Positions 40,928-49,349 of a stretch of 64,000 bases of DNA are shown piece by piece (within the stretch, counting starts at the first letter, position 1; the number at the start of each line of letters is the position of its first letter). The stretch spans positions 310,001 to 374,000 of the forward strand of contig NZ_OZ221289.1 of the NCBI RefSeq assembly GCF_965118125.1. The letters run 5' to 3'. This DNA comes from Pararobbsia alpina_A (GTDB lineage: Bacteria; Pseudomonadota; Gammaproteobacteria; Burkholderiales; Burkholderiaceae). The notes under the pieces are model-generated. The model had not been told where the DNA came from. It made no database searches and saw nothing but the letters and a program-made list of their open reading frames with translations. Made by a program: the position numbers and the translations under genes.

Positions 40928-41788
40928 CTACTTGAAAAGCTTCACGACGCTCGTCATGTTTTCGTCGCCGAGCCCCTGTTCCATTGCCGTCCGAAATACC
41001 CCTCGCGACGCTGCGATCGTGGGGGCCGTCGCGTCCGAACCCACCTCCTGCAGCGTATAGCCGAAGTCTTTTTCGATCAGCTCTACGGGGAACTGCGGTG
41101 TGAAATCTCCCGCCAGCATGAGTCCCGACACACGTGCCGCTACAGGGCTCCAGACGGGCGTCGTGGCGATGACTTCAAGCACACGTGCAGCGTCCGCCCC
41201 TGATCGTCGCAGCATTCCAATGAGTTCCGCCAGAACCGTGACCTGGGTGCCGAGCAAGGTGTTGGTCGCAAGCTTGGCCAAGGCTGCCGCGCCCAATGCG
41301 CCGACATGATGCACGCTGGAGCCCATCGTCTTCAACACGGGTTCCGCACGCACGAGCGTGTCGGCGTCGCCCCCGACCAGATAGGTCAATTGAGCCGCTG
41401 AAGCCTGCGGTGTGCTGCCAACGACCGGTGCTTCGAGGAACGACAGCGCGCGCGTCGCCAGATGCGAGCCAAGTTCGCGAACCCACTCTGGTGTCAGCGT
41501 CGAGCTTTCGATCGCAACCGCGTCTGCCGACATACCGTTCACGGCACCGGTGTCCGCATCGAGCCAGACGTCGCGTGACGCGCGATCGTCGCGCACCATC
41601 GCGATCACGAAGTCCGCATTGCGTGCAGCTTCTTTCGGGGTGGGGGCGACTATCGCACCGGCATCAATAAGTGGCTGCGCCGCCTGGGCAGTGCGATTCC
41701 ACACTGTCACGTGATGGCCGGCCTTGACGAGATTGGCGGCCATGCGCGAACCCATCGCACCGAGACCGAGCATTGAAATCCTGAACAT
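40928..41788 (-). CDS. NAD(P)-dependent beta-hydroxyacid dehydrogenase family protein
   Basis: 286-aa member of the 3-hydroxyisobutyrate dehydrogenase/GLYR/6-phosphogluconate family. MFRISMLGLGAMGSRMAANLVKAGHHVTVWNRT is the nucleotide-binding start; FLEAPVVGSTPQASAAQLTYLVGG is the substrate loop (DAPVSGG equivalent) and LAKLATNTLLGTQVT contains the catalytic Lys region. Many such proteins reduce small semialdehydes or act as imine reductases. The ATG at 41788 is the family start; 80 upstream in-frame codons have no similarity. It is followed on the same strand (118 nt) by the SnoaL-like gene upstream, so they may share a transcript from the MarR-type promoter. Confidence 0.88.
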   Translation of the reverse strand: MFRISMLGLGAMGSRMAANLVKAGHHVTVWNRTAQAAQPLIDAGAIVAPTPKEAARNADFVIAMVRDDRASRDVWLDADTGAVNGMSADAVAIESSTLTPEWVRELGSHLATRALSFLEAPVVGSTPQASAAQLTYLVGGDADTLVRAEPVLKTMGSSVHHVGALGAAALAKLATNTLLGTQVTVLAELIGMLRRSGADAARVLEVIATTPVWSPVAARVSGLMLAGDFTPQFPVELIEKDFGYTLQEVGSDATAPTIAASRGVFRTAMEQGLGDENMTSVVKLFK

Positions 41789-41906
41789 ATCGACATTCCT
41801 GATGACTATTGCGCTTTTGCGCGGATTGCACACACAGGTGCGAAACAGCTCGCGACCTATCCCCGGCCGCGCACGTTCACGTGCAACCCGCGCGACGACC
41901 TCTACT

Positions 41907-42344
41907 TTATTTTTCTGCCGGCACGCTTTCAAGCCCGCCAGGAAGAATCGCGCGTGCACTGGAGATCGCGTTGAAGTACTCGCGCAGCACCTTGATCTTG
42001 CCGTTCTCGGCCACGAGATAGCTCGCATAGTCCTGCGAATAGCGAGCGCCTGTTTGTGCGACCCGCGCGTCAGAACGGTATTCCACGAACAGCTCGGCCT
42101 CGCTCTTCATATCGTGCAGTACCACGTGACTGACGAGGTATGGAGGAATCGCAGTCCGGATCATCTCGAGCAGCGCTCCGATCTGTTCCTTGCCTTCGTA
42201 TCGCGCAGGTAGTCCGAGGGTCGGAGCATAAGGGAATTCGAACACCGCATCGTCGGCGAAGAGGGCGAGGCACCACTCCGTCGCGACATAGGGATTCTGC
42301 AGGCTTTCGGTGAACTGCTGGAAAAGCTCTCGTGCCGTAGTCAT
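41907..42344 (-). CDS. SnoaL-like / nuclear transport factor 2-fold protein
   Basis: 145-aa alpha+beta-barrel protein. TARELFQQFTESLQNP, the FADDAVFEFPYAPT strand, RYEGKEQIGALLE and NGKIKVLREYFNAI are typical of SnoaL_2-type enzymes (isomerases, cyclases or hydrolases of small ring compounds). The ATG at 42344 has AAGGA 9 nt upstream. It faces the MarR gene at 42566 across 221 nt containing the 32-bp operator and a TTGACA-N19-TATACT promoter pointing toward this gene. It is therefore the best candidate for the regulated target. Substrate unknown. Confidence 0.82.
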   Translation of the reverse strand: MTTARELFQQFTESLQNPYVATEWCLALFADDAVFEFPYAPTLGLPARYEGKEQIGALLEMIRTAIPPYLVSHVVLHDMKSEAELFVEYRSDARVAQTGARYSQDYASYLVAENGKIKVLREYFNAISSARAILPGGLESVPAEK

Positions 42345-42446
42345 GTCTGATAGTCCTTGAAGAGGTTCTGTCTCGCTGAGCCAATGCTTCGACACTGACC
42401 GAGGCACCTGCCAAAGCGGCGATATTTCAATTGCCCTACAATTAGG

Positions 42447-42478
42447 TTGAGCCGTCAACAAACTAGTTGATGGCTCAA
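42447..42478. promoter_or_regulatory. 32-bp MarR-type operator, copy 1
   Basis: Arms TTGAGCC and TCAAC (42447-42453, 42455-42459) pair perfectly with GTTGA and GGCTCAA (42466-42470, 42472-42478) around a 6-nt centre. All 24 arm bases are identical in copy 2 at 54449-54480. Confidence 0.8.
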
Positions 42479-42508
42479 GTATAATGCGACGCCGATAACG
42501 CTTGTCAA
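42478..42508 (-). promoter_or_regulatory. Promoter toward the SnoaL-like gene, overlapping the operator
   Basis: On the minus strand TTGACA (42503-42508) and TATACT (42478-42483) are separated by 19 nt and the -10 runs directly into the operator. The same promoter design, including the 19-nt spacer, precedes copy 2. Confidence 0.65.
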
Positions 42509-42565
42509 TAGTGTCGTACTCAACCATCCTTGCAAGGTGGCGAACATTCCAGCGAAACACTACCC

Positions 42566-43081
42566 ATGGCCAAATCCAAAAACGTGAGCGTCGCGGACAT
42601 CGACTTCCTCGACGAACTGGCATGCACGAACACGGCCCTCAGGCTGGCAGCTCGCCGGCTTGGCATGCTGTACGACGATGCATTCGCCGAAGTCGGACTC
42701 AAGTCGACGCAGGTCTCCCTGCTGGCCGAGATCGATCGACTGGCGTCGGGCAACGATGGCGTGCCGCCGACCGTGCAGGACCTGTCGGCGAAACTCGCCA
42801 TACAAATTTCCGCGGTGACGCATGCACTGAGGCCGCTCGTGCGTGATCGATTGGTCGAGTTGCGGCCGCACGAGCAAGACGGCCGTGCAAAACGTGTCGC
42901 TTTGACGTCTACTGGCATGACACGGCTTCGCGAGGCGCATGGACGATGGACCGAAGCGAACAACCGCGTAGAAAAGGTGCTGGGCCCGAAGTCGGCGTCG
43001 CAGCTGCGAGCGCTTGCTGACCGAGTCTCGTCCGACGAGTTTCTCGTTGCGTATGACAAGGCGCGCGCGCAAGAGCGCTAG
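42566..43081 (+). CDS. MarR family regulator
   Basis: 171-aa winged-helix repressor. The helix-turn-helix is in VPPTVQDLSAKLAIQISAVTHALRPLVRDRLVELRPHEQDGRAKRVALTSTGM (about 65-115), where DGRAKR is the wing, with long dimerisation helices at both ends. The ATG at 42566 begins before the first helix. It is divergent from the SnoaL-like gene and next to the 32-bp operator, which it probably binds for autoregulation. Copy 2 of this operator precedes the SDR at 54588, so it is also the likely regulator there. Effector unknown. Confidence 0.92.
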   Translation: MAKSKNVSVADIDFLDELACTNTALRLAARRLGMLYDDAFAEVGLKSTQVSLLAEIDRLASGNDGVPPTVQDLSAKLAIQISAVTHALRPLVRDRLVELRPHEQDGRAKRVALTSTGMTRLREAHGRWTEANNRVEKVLGPKSASQLRALADRVSSDEFLVAYDKARAQER

Positions 43082-43094
43082 CGCCAACAGCGCA

Positions 43095-43535
43095 TCAGTG
43101 CCCGAGGCTCAGCAGATATTTCCGATCCGCTTCGGGAAGACCGTCCAGCCACGCATCCTCCTGGCCGGGCTGTGGAAGTTCGTGTCCATATTCGATCATC
43201 TGGTTAGGCGGAATCTCGGACACGTAGACCCAGACATAGCGGCGCTCGACCTGAGCGACCGCCATCACGCAATCGCGAATCTTGACGAGCAGAAGCTGCT
43301 TACGCTCATCGCTACGTCCGGCACGAATGTGTCCGTGCACGAATATCTGCTCTTCGCGAAGCGGGCCACCACCGATAAAGTGATTGCCCGGCACAACCTC
43401 ATTGACGATGACTTGCGCGAAAAAGCCCTACGCCCCTGTCGCTTCATTGTGGGCGCTCGTGATTCCTTGTGCCAACCTGAGTTTCTGATCGGCGGACAAG
43501 CGTCCTTGCGCAACATTGACAACGTAAGTCGGCAT
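43095..43535 (-). pseudogene. Tautomerase-family protein with internal amber codon
   Basis: 4-oxalocrotonate-tautomerase-like protein read from the ATG at 43535: MPTYVVNVAQGRLSADQKL carries the N-terminal Pro2 nucleophile, and 35 codons later the frame meets TAG (plus-strand CTA at 43428-43430). It then continues without another stop as GFFAQVIVNEVVPGNHFIGGG and ends at LLSLGH (43095), so the complete reading would be 146 codons, a normal two-domain length. The last half alone could start at a GTG (43394), but it would lack Pro2. Either a recent nonsense mutation or a sequence error. The intact paralogue type is at 53002. Confidence 0.8.
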
Positions 43536-43615
43536 TTCACGCGTCCCGAGTGTTAGGTTTCGCCCGACCCTGGCCGAACCATCGCAGCTTTACAACGCAG
43601 ATCCGGGAGAGCCCT

Positions 43616-43631
43616 ATACAATCAGTTGTAT
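43616..43631. promoter_or_regulatory. Inverted repeat ahead of the 97-aa protein gene
   Basis: ATACAA (43616-43621) and TTGTAT (43626-43631) are perfect 6-bp arms around TCAG, of MarR-operator size, placed between the tautomerase remnant and the 43642 ORF. Confidence 0.4.
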
Positions 43632-43641
43632 CTACATCGGT

Positions 43642-43935
43642 ATGAATCAATATATCCACGGAATCACCGGCATGCAAGAACCTGTACGCGACATGTACCG
43701 CGGCTTCGAAATTCTGCTGATCCTCAGGCATATTGAGGACGGGCGGATCGAAACCACGCTCTTCTTCACCCCGCCTCCCTCTGCACCGCCTGGTCTGGCA
43801 CAAGCCGCAAAGGATGCGGGAGGCTCGACATTGCACCCGCTCGATTCCGTCACGCCGATCACCGATCAAATCGAAGTCGCGCATCGCATTGTCGACGACA
43901 TGATGGAACGCCATCGGCGGGCGACACCCGGCTAG
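43642..43935 (+). CDS. Small conserved-looking protein of unknown function
   Basis: 97-aa hydrophilic-to-mixed protein that I do not recognise. YRGFEILLILRHIEDGRIETTLFFTPPP looks like two beta strands, and the C-terminal half SVTPITDQIEVAHRIVDDMMERHRR is a likely amphipathic helix. It may be translated from the ATG at 43642 or from the one at 43672, which is closer to the structured part; no clear SD precedes either. Its 3' end overlaps the stop of the molybdenum hydroxylase gene by 4 nt, tail to tail. Codon use fits the genome better than that of the opposite frame, which is why this strand was chosen. Confidence 0.5.
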   Translation: MNQYIHGITGMQEPVRDMYRGFEILLILRHIEDGRIETTLFFTPPPSAPPGLAQAAKDAGGSTLHPLDSVTPITDQIEVAHRIVDDMMERHRRATPG

Positions 43936-46265
43936 GCACCCGCTGACTTTGCAGAGGCTTGATTCAACGCCTCCTTCACGGCTCCGGCGCATATTGGAAG
44001 ATGACGCATGCGAATGCCCGTGGCCGCGAAGATCGCGTTCCCGACCGCCGGTGCAACGACAGTGGTCGGAGGTTCACCGAGGCCAACGGGCACCTCATTG
44101 CTTTCGACAAACCGGATCTCCATGTCGGGTACGTCGAGCATTCTTAGCGGCGTGTACGCATTCAAGTTGAGGTCCTTGACGTTCCCGTTGGCGAATTCGG
44201 TGCCCTCATGGAGCGCCATGCTTAACCCCCATAGCGTTCCGCCCTGAACCTGCGCGAGTGCACCGTCCGGATCGACGATCGTTCCCGCATCGATTTCGAC
44301 CCACAGCTTCTGCACGGTAATGCTGCCGGTGACCCGGTCGACTTTGACTTGCGCAATGCATGCGCACCAGGTGGGCATCTCGCGTTCCTGTCCGAACGAG
44401 CTGGCAATGCCGAGCCCGGTGTCAGGCGGTAGTTCGCGCCCCCACCCGGCACGCTGCGCCACGCGCCGCACGACGTTGGCCTGGCGCTTCGCGCCGCCCA
44501 CCGAATTGGGAGCCGTTCCGGCATTCGCTCCTGTGCCGTTCAGCATCGTCAAGCGAAGCTCGACCGGGTCGACCCCGCGTACATGGGCGATCTCGTCGAT
44601 AAATGATTCGAGCGCCCAGTTCGTCCAGCCCGCCGATACGGCCCGAATCCATCCGGGGCGAAAGCTCTTCTGGGCAAGGTCGTTATTGACTGCGCGGACC
44701 CTGAGCGCGCCCACGTCATACCAATGGTCGGCGCCGGATATGGAAAACGGATCGTACGTCGCGCCGTTCGTGCCCTTCTTCATGTTCGGCAGGAACATCG
44801 CAAGGCTCGGCCATCCCGCAGCGGCAACGTGCTCCATCGCGCTCACCCGGCCTGCGCCGTCGAAGCCCACGCGCAGACGTTGCAGCGTGGGCGAGCGCAG
44901 AGAGTCGAGTAGCGTGTCGTCCTCTCGAGTCAACACCATCTTCACCGGCCGGCTTATCGCTTTCGCGGCGAGCGCGGCAGGTACGGCGTAGTCGCCGTTG
45001 AGTCGACGCCCGAAGCCGCCCCCAATCAGATAGGTCCGCATGACGACACGCTCGACCGGTACCTGTAGCGCCTTCGCAATGATCGGCAAGATAAAGTTCT
45101 GGGCCTGATTACCCGTATGGACTTCGTAGATGCCGTCCTTTTGAAACGCAACGGCGTTGACCGGCTCGAGCTGAAAGTGCAGAACGCCCGTGGTCGTGTA
45201 CGTCGCTTCAAGGGTCGATTTCGCTGCCACGTAGCGCGAATCAAAGGCTTCTCCGCCCGTATCAAGAAGCGCACCCTGATGAGGATCGGCCACCAGCGAC
45301 GCCGCGTGGGCAAAGAGATCCTGTTCCGATACGGACGCTGTTTCACCGTGGCGCCAGGTGACTTTGACAAACTCCGTTGCGCGCACAGCTGCCCAATAGG
45401 TGTCCGCAAACACCATGACCCACCCGGGCACGGTGCCCGACGGGTCCTCGAGCGCAAGGCTCTGCCGGTATCCCTTCACGCTTCGCGCAGCCGAATCGTC
45501 CACCGAAACGACGATCGAGCCGTAGCGGGTCGGCGGAAGCTTGGGGCGTGCGTAGACCATTCCCGGAATCTCAACATCGATCCCGTACACGGCCGTGCCG
45601 TTCGTCTTGGCCGGAACATCGAGCGCCCGCGTTGCCTTCCCTATCAACGATCGCTGCGCAACGAGCTTGATCGGCAATGCCTTCAATTGGTCGCTGGTAA
45701 AACGCCGGCTCAGATCGCCGCGCCGGACAATCTCGCCGTATGACACGAAGCGCCCGCCGCCATGCACCGCTCCACTGCGAGCCACGCACGCTGAAACCGG
45801 CAAGCCCAGCAACTTGGCCCCTTCCTCCACGAGGGTGATGCGGCCTGCGGCGCCGGCGCGGCTGAATACGGGGAATAGCGCCCACACTGAAGTGCTTGCG
45901 CCCGTCACCATGAAGCCCCACTTGGGGTCCGTGTCGACACCGATTACCTGCACTTTGTCCCAATCGGCTTCGAGCTCATCGGCAAGAATCCGGGCAACGG
46001 CCGTGCCGATGTGCTGACCCATTTCCGCTTTCGGAACATTGACCGACACCACGCCGTCGCGGTCCACACCAAACCAGACCGTCGGCGCAAAAAGGGGCTC
46101 GGCCGGATCGAGCGAAGCGGAGGGCCGCGACGGTCCAAGAACACTCAACGCGCTCGCAGCAGGTGCAAAGCCGAAGAGCGCACCGGCCGCTGCGGTAGCG
46201 ATCAAAAACGACCGGCGCGACAGATTGACGGCGTCCCCTTCGGCAGACTGAAGCAATCGGCTCAT
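43932..46265 (-). CDS. Molybdenum hydroxylase large subunit (isoquinoline 1-oxidoreductase beta type)
   Basis: 777-aa molybdopterin subunit of the xanthine-oxidase family, IorB-like. Residues 14-34 form a Tat signal (NLSRRSFLIATAAAGALFG), so the enzyme works in the periplasm. VKAEMGQHIGTA-like and IGGGFGRRLNGDYAVPAALAAK segments bind Moco, and VGLGEPPTTVVAPAVGNAIFAATG carries the GE(P) catalytic glutamate near the C-terminus. It hydroxylates an N-heterocycle or oxidises an aldehyde. The ATG at 46265 overlaps the stop of the 2Fe-2S subunit (ATGA). Three coupled genes form the complete IorA-IorB-cytochrome set. Confidence 0.92.
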   Translation of the reverse strand: MSRLLQSAEGDAVNLSRRSFLIATAAAGALFGFAPAASALSVLGPSRPSASLDPAEPLFAPTVWFGVDRDGVVSVNVPKAEMGQHIGTAVARILADELEADWDKVQVIGVDTDPKWGFMVTGASTSVWALFPVFSRAGAAGRITLVEEGAKLLGLPVSACVARSGAVHGGGRFVSYGEIVRRGDLSRRFTSDQLKALPIKLVAQRSLIGKATRALDVPAKTNGTAVYGIDVEIPGMVYARPKLPPTRYGSIVVSVDDSAARSVKGYRQSLALEDPSGTVPGWVMVFADTYWAAVRATEFVKVTWRHGETASVSEQDLFAHAASLVADPHQGALLDTGGEAFDSRYVAAKSTLEATYTTTGVLHFQLEPVNAVAFQKDGIYEVHTGNQAQNFILPIIAKALQVPVERVVMRTYLIGGGFGRRLNGDYAVPAALAAKAISRPVKMVLTREDDTLLDSLRSPTLQRLRVGFDGAGRVSAMEHVAAAGWPSLAMFLPNMKKGTNGATYDPFSISGADHWYDVGALRVRAVNNDLAQKSFRPGWIRAVSAGWTNWALESFIDEIAHVRGVDPVELRLTMLNGTGANAGTAPNSVGGAKRQANVVRRVAQRAGWGRELPPDTGLGIASSFGQEREMPTWCACIAQVKVDRVTGSITVQKLWVEIDAGTIVDPDGALAQVQGGTLWGLSMALHEGTEFANGNVKDLNLNAYTPLRMLDVPDMEIRFVESNEVPVGLGEPPTTVVAPAVGNAIFAATGIRMRHLPICAGAVKEALNQASAKSAGA

Positions 46266-46741
46266 GCGTGGCTCCTCTCCGCTTGGTGCGCTACGTCTTT
46301 CGCGGCTTGCTTGATCGCTTCGCGAATCCGCGAATACGTCATGCAACGGCACAGATTCCCGCTCATCGCCGAGTCGATATCTGCGTCGGTCGGATTCGGA
46401 AAGTCCTTGAGGAAGGCGACGGCCTGCATGATCTGTCCTGACTGGCAATAACCGCACTGAGGAACCTGCAGGTCTTGCCATACAGTCTGAACGGGATGCT
46501 GCCCGTGAGGATCCAACCCTTCGATCGTCGTCACGTCAGCACCGTCAACGGCCGAAACAGGGGTAATGCAAGACCGCGTGGGGCGGCCGCCAACATGAAC
46601 CGTACATGCGCCGCACATGCCGATGCCGCAGCCGAATTTGGTGCCCTTGAGTCCGATCTCGTCGCGAATGACCCAGAGCAACGGCGATTGGCCATCTTGC
46701 TGGACGATCACCGGTTCGCCATTGATACGTATGTGAGTCAT
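46262..46741 (-). CDS. (2Fe-2S)-binding small subunit of the molybdenum hydroxylase
   Basis: 159-aa IorA-like subunit with two 2Fe-2S clusters. The plant-type cluster has CGIGMCGACTVHVGG plus a later Cys (SCITP). The C-terminal helical domain has CGYCQSGQIMQ and CRCMTY for the second cluster. It passes electrons from Moco to the cytochrome c encoded just upstream. It lacks its own signal peptide and would be exported together with the Tat-bearing large subunit. Start at 46741 overlaps the cytochrome stop by 4 nt. Confidence 0.95.
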   Translation of the reverse strand: MTHIRINGEPVIVQQDGQSPLLWVIRDEIGLKGTKFGCGIGMCGACTVHVGGRPTRSCITPVSAVDGADVTTIEGLDPHGQHPVQTVWQDLQVPQCGYCQSGQIMQAVAFLKDFPNPTDADIDSAMSGNLCRCMTYSRIREAIKQAAKDVAHQAERSHA

Positions 46742-48111
46742 CGCGATTCTCCTGCTCCCGCCGCGCGAATCTGAGCGACCTGCCTGGCCAGATCGGGCCA
46801 GGGAGCTTTGTGGGTACGTGTTGCGCGGAGATAGGACGCGATGCGTACTACATCCTCGTCCGAGAACCCGCGTGCAAATCCCGGCATCACAACACCGGGC
46901 GCGCCGTCTTTCGCCGAGATGCCGAACAGCATGACGTGAATGAGATTGGACGGATTGTCGAGAAAGACTGCCGTATTCAAGCCGAGCTCCGGGCGCATCG
47001 GATTGACGTCGGGCGCGCGGTTGTAGTGGCACGACGCACACGCGGCGATGAACATGCGGCCGCCCACATCGCTCACCGCCATCCGATCGTGTGCATCCGC
47101 CGCGAGGGCGACGGCGACTGCAGGCGTTACTGCCGACGTGCCCTGTGCTGCGCGATGGTCCCCATCGCCCAGCGACTCGACGTAGGTCACAAGCGCGTGC
47201 TGATCGGCGGGCTCCAGATTCGCAAGCTCCTGCGAGACGGAAGCCATCGGCCCCGCTGCAGTCCCGTGATATCGACTCAGCCCGGTCGTCAGGTACCCGA
47301 ACAGCTCATCGGACGTCCAGGGCATCGGAGACGGGTTCGCCGCCGTCAATGCCGGCGCAAACCAGCCATCGACCGACGCGCCCTGATAGAGCTTGTTATG
47401 CAGCTCTTCGCCCAAGGGCCCGCGAGGCGTATGACAGGCTGCACAGTGACTCAGACTCTCGGCGATGTAAGCCCCTCGGTTCCACTCCACCGATTTCTCA
47501 TTTGTCGGGACAAAGCGGCCCTCGCGAAAAAAGAGTACCTTCCACCCAGCCTGCAGCGGCCTGAAACCAAAGGGGAATGGCATATCGTTCGGGTGCGCCG
47601 GGACGTTGACCGCGTCGCGGGTCATGATGAACGCGTAGAGCGCGTGAACGTCGGCATCCGATAACTTCGTAAAGTGATCGTACGGAAAGGCGGGGAACAG
47701 GTGCGAGCCGTCGCGAGCGACACCTTCTCGCATGGCACGCCGGAATGCGTCCTCGGACCAGCTTCCGATACCCGTTTCGCGGTCAGGCGAAATGTTCGTC
47801 GAATAGATCGTCCCGAAGCCCGTCTTCATCGCGTACCCGCCGCCAAAAGGCTTGCCTCCGGCGATCGTGTGGCAGCTTGCACAAAACCCGGCTGACGCCA
47901 GACGCGCCCCGCGAGCGATCACGTCCGGTGAAAACGATGCACGCGAAGGCGTGGCCACTTCGGGTAGCGCCGGTCGCCACGCAATGACGGCAAACACACC
48001 GGCACCGATCACGACGAGCGCAAGGAACGCGGCGAGTACACGCCCCCATCGCCGAGGTCGCCGCGGCGTCGCTCCACTTTCTGGCAAGGCCTCTCTGTTG
48101 TCGCTGGACAT
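46738..48111 (-). CDS. Triheme cytochrome c, electron acceptor of the molybdenum hydroxylase
   Basis: 457-aa membrane-anchored cytochrome. One N-terminal helix (about 22-46) follows a basic segment RRPRRWGR. Three CxxCH motifs are seen: CASCH, CAACH and CASCH; GFGTIYSTNISPD and EGVARDGSHLFPAFPYDHF are signatures shared with the cytochrome at 15781. It should carry electrons from the IorAB-type enzyme to the respiratory chain, as in nicotinate and alcohol dehydrogenases. First gene of the three-gene operon and coupled to the 2Fe-2S gene. A start at 48111 fits the short cytoplasmic tail. Confidence 0.92.
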   Translation of the reverse strand: MSSDNREALPESGATPRRPRRWGRVLAAFLALVVIGAGVFAVIAWRPALPEVATPSRASFSPDVIARGARLASAGFCASCHTIAGGKPFGGGYAMKTGFGTIYSTNISPDRETGIGSWSEDAFRRAMREGVARDGSHLFPAFPYDHFTKLSDADVHALYAFIMTRDAVNVPAHPNDMPFPFGFRPLQAGWKVLFFREGRFVPTNEKSVEWNRGAYIAESLSHCAACHTPRGPLGEELHNKLYQGASVDGWFAPALTAANPSPMPWTSDELFGYLTTGLSRYHGTAAGPMASVSQELANLEPADQHALVTYVESLGDGDHRAAQGTSAVTPAVAVALAADAHDRMAVSDVGGRMFIAACASCHYNRAPDVNPMRPELGLNTAVFLDNPSNLIHVMLFGISAKDGAPGVVMPGFARGFSDEDVVRIASYLRATRTHKAPWPDLARQVAQIRAAGAGESR

Positions 48112-48452
48112 TTCGATCAGATTCCTGGGCAGGCGCGCGACCCCGGACTACACCGCCGGAAAGCGAGCAAGTGATTTGAGAATGCAGCCGTGGCCTGTCG
48201 CAGCCTCGTTGCTACAGTAAAGGGTAACAAGCAGCCCTTCCATGTCGAATCCGTAGGTGTTTTCGGTCATCCTCCGCGCTCGGCATCGCGGCGTTCGCTT
48301 GAATCGTCGAAGCGGGTCGTACATTTCGCGAGCACGTATGAGCCGGCCGTTGCCGGTGCTGCAGCGGATCGAAGAAGAGAAAGGGGTCACGCGGACGTGA
48401 CCCCTTTCGGCAGACCACCCGGGTACTTCGATAGCCGTCAACCCGATACGGC
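48112..48452. other. Intergenic with a terminator
   Basis: The 341 nt between the DJ-1-type gene and the cytochrome gene contain the strong hairpin at 48380-48407 and otherwise nothing I can support; the upstream promoter of the hydroxylase operon must lie here. Confidence 0.5.
48380..48407 (-). terminator. Rho-independent terminator
   Basis: AAAGGGGTCACG (48380-48391) pairs perfectly with CGTGACCCCTTT (48396-48407), a 12-bp stem with a 4-nt CGGA loop. The minus-strand side continues as CTCTTCTTC, so it can end the gene at 48453; it may act both ways. Confidence 0.75.
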
Positions 48453-49319
48453 TTAGCGCTTCGCGGCGTTAAGCTTCGAGACGAGCACGTCGCCGAACTC
48501 CGGTGCCGACATCGGCTGCTGGCCCGTGATCAGTTCGCGATCGACCACCACGTTGCTGTGCCAGTTGGCGACGCTTTCGACATGGGCGCCAGCCTCGGCC
48601 AGTGCATTGACCGGATAGAACTGAACGTTTCCGCCGAGGCCGTTCGGACCTTCAAGCTGCTCTTCCTCGCCCGTCGAAAAAACGGTCAGGTGGTAGCCGG
48701 CATACGGCCAGCCCTTGGCAAACGAGTTGGGCTTGCCGTCGTTGGCGATCATCGATCCGACGAATGCGTCGGGATCGTTCAGCGTCGACAACAGCACGAT
48801 GGGACCGTGGCAGATGATGCCGGTCGGACGGCCGTTGTCGTGAAAGCTCACGAGAATCTTGCCCAGATTCTTGTCCTTCAACAGGTCCACCATCGGCGCG
48901 TGGCCGCCAGGGATGAACACGCCGACGTATTGATTCGTGCCTTCTGCGACGACTGACGCAAGTGTCTTCGGATGCTTGAGCTGCTGAATACCCTGTGCAT
49001 AGTTCAATGCATTTGCACGCGCAGCGTCATCTCCGTTGAAGAACATCTTGTTGTTCGAGTTTGCGTCCATCACAGGCATATCGCCGTTCGGATTCGCGAT
49101 GACGGGCTCATAGCCTGCTTCGACAAGCTTGCGATACGGCACCACGAACTCGTTCAGGTAGTAACCCGTGGAATATTTTTTCCCATCCTTGAGATCGAGT
49201 TCGTGCGCACTGGACATGACGACCAGAACCTTGCCGCGCGACTGCGCCGAAGCGGCGCCGGGGAGTGCAAATGTCGTTGCCAGCGCGATGACGGCGGCGC
49301 CCAACTTAAAGAACTTCAT
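48453..49319 (-). CDS. DJ-1/PfpI family protein, exported
   Basis: 288-aa protein of the type 1 glutamine amidotransferase-like DJ-1/PfpI superfamily. Residues 1-25 are a Sec signal peptide (FKLGAAVIALATTFALPGAASA). GVFIPGGHAPMVDLLKD and GIICHGPIVLLS carry the nucleophile elbow (Cys in ICHGP) and its His. The long KKYSTGYYLNEFVVPYRKL region is typical of Hsp31-like members. Hsp31 relatives act as glyoxalases or chaperones. Periplasmic location is predicted. It is 30 nt downstream of an SDR gene on the same strand and ends at the strong terminator. Exact substrate unknown. Confidence 0.88.
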   Translation of the reverse strand: MKFFKLGAAVIALATTFALPGAASAQSRGKVLVVMSSAHELDLKDGKKYSTGYYLNEFVVPYRKLVEAGYEPVIANPNGDMPVMDANSNNKMFFNGDDAARANALNYAQGIQQLKHPKTLASVVAEGTNQYVGVFIPGGHAPMVDLLKDKNLGKILVSFHDNGRPTGIICHGPIVLLSTLNDPDAFVGSMIANDGKPNSFAKGWPYAGYHLTVFSTGEEEQLEGPNGLGGNVQFYPVNALAEAGAHVESVANWHSNVVVDRELITGQQPMSAPEFGDVLVSKLNAAKR

Positions 49320-49349
49320 GTTTCTGCTCCGTATTCGTTCGTGTGGAAG

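Noticed and set aside
42480..42485. TATAAT on the plus strand as a promoter for the MarR gene
   Set aside because: A matching -35 at 16-18 nt is absent, and the same bases are explained by the minus-strand TATACT that is conserved with the second operator copy. Weak divergent transcription remains possible.
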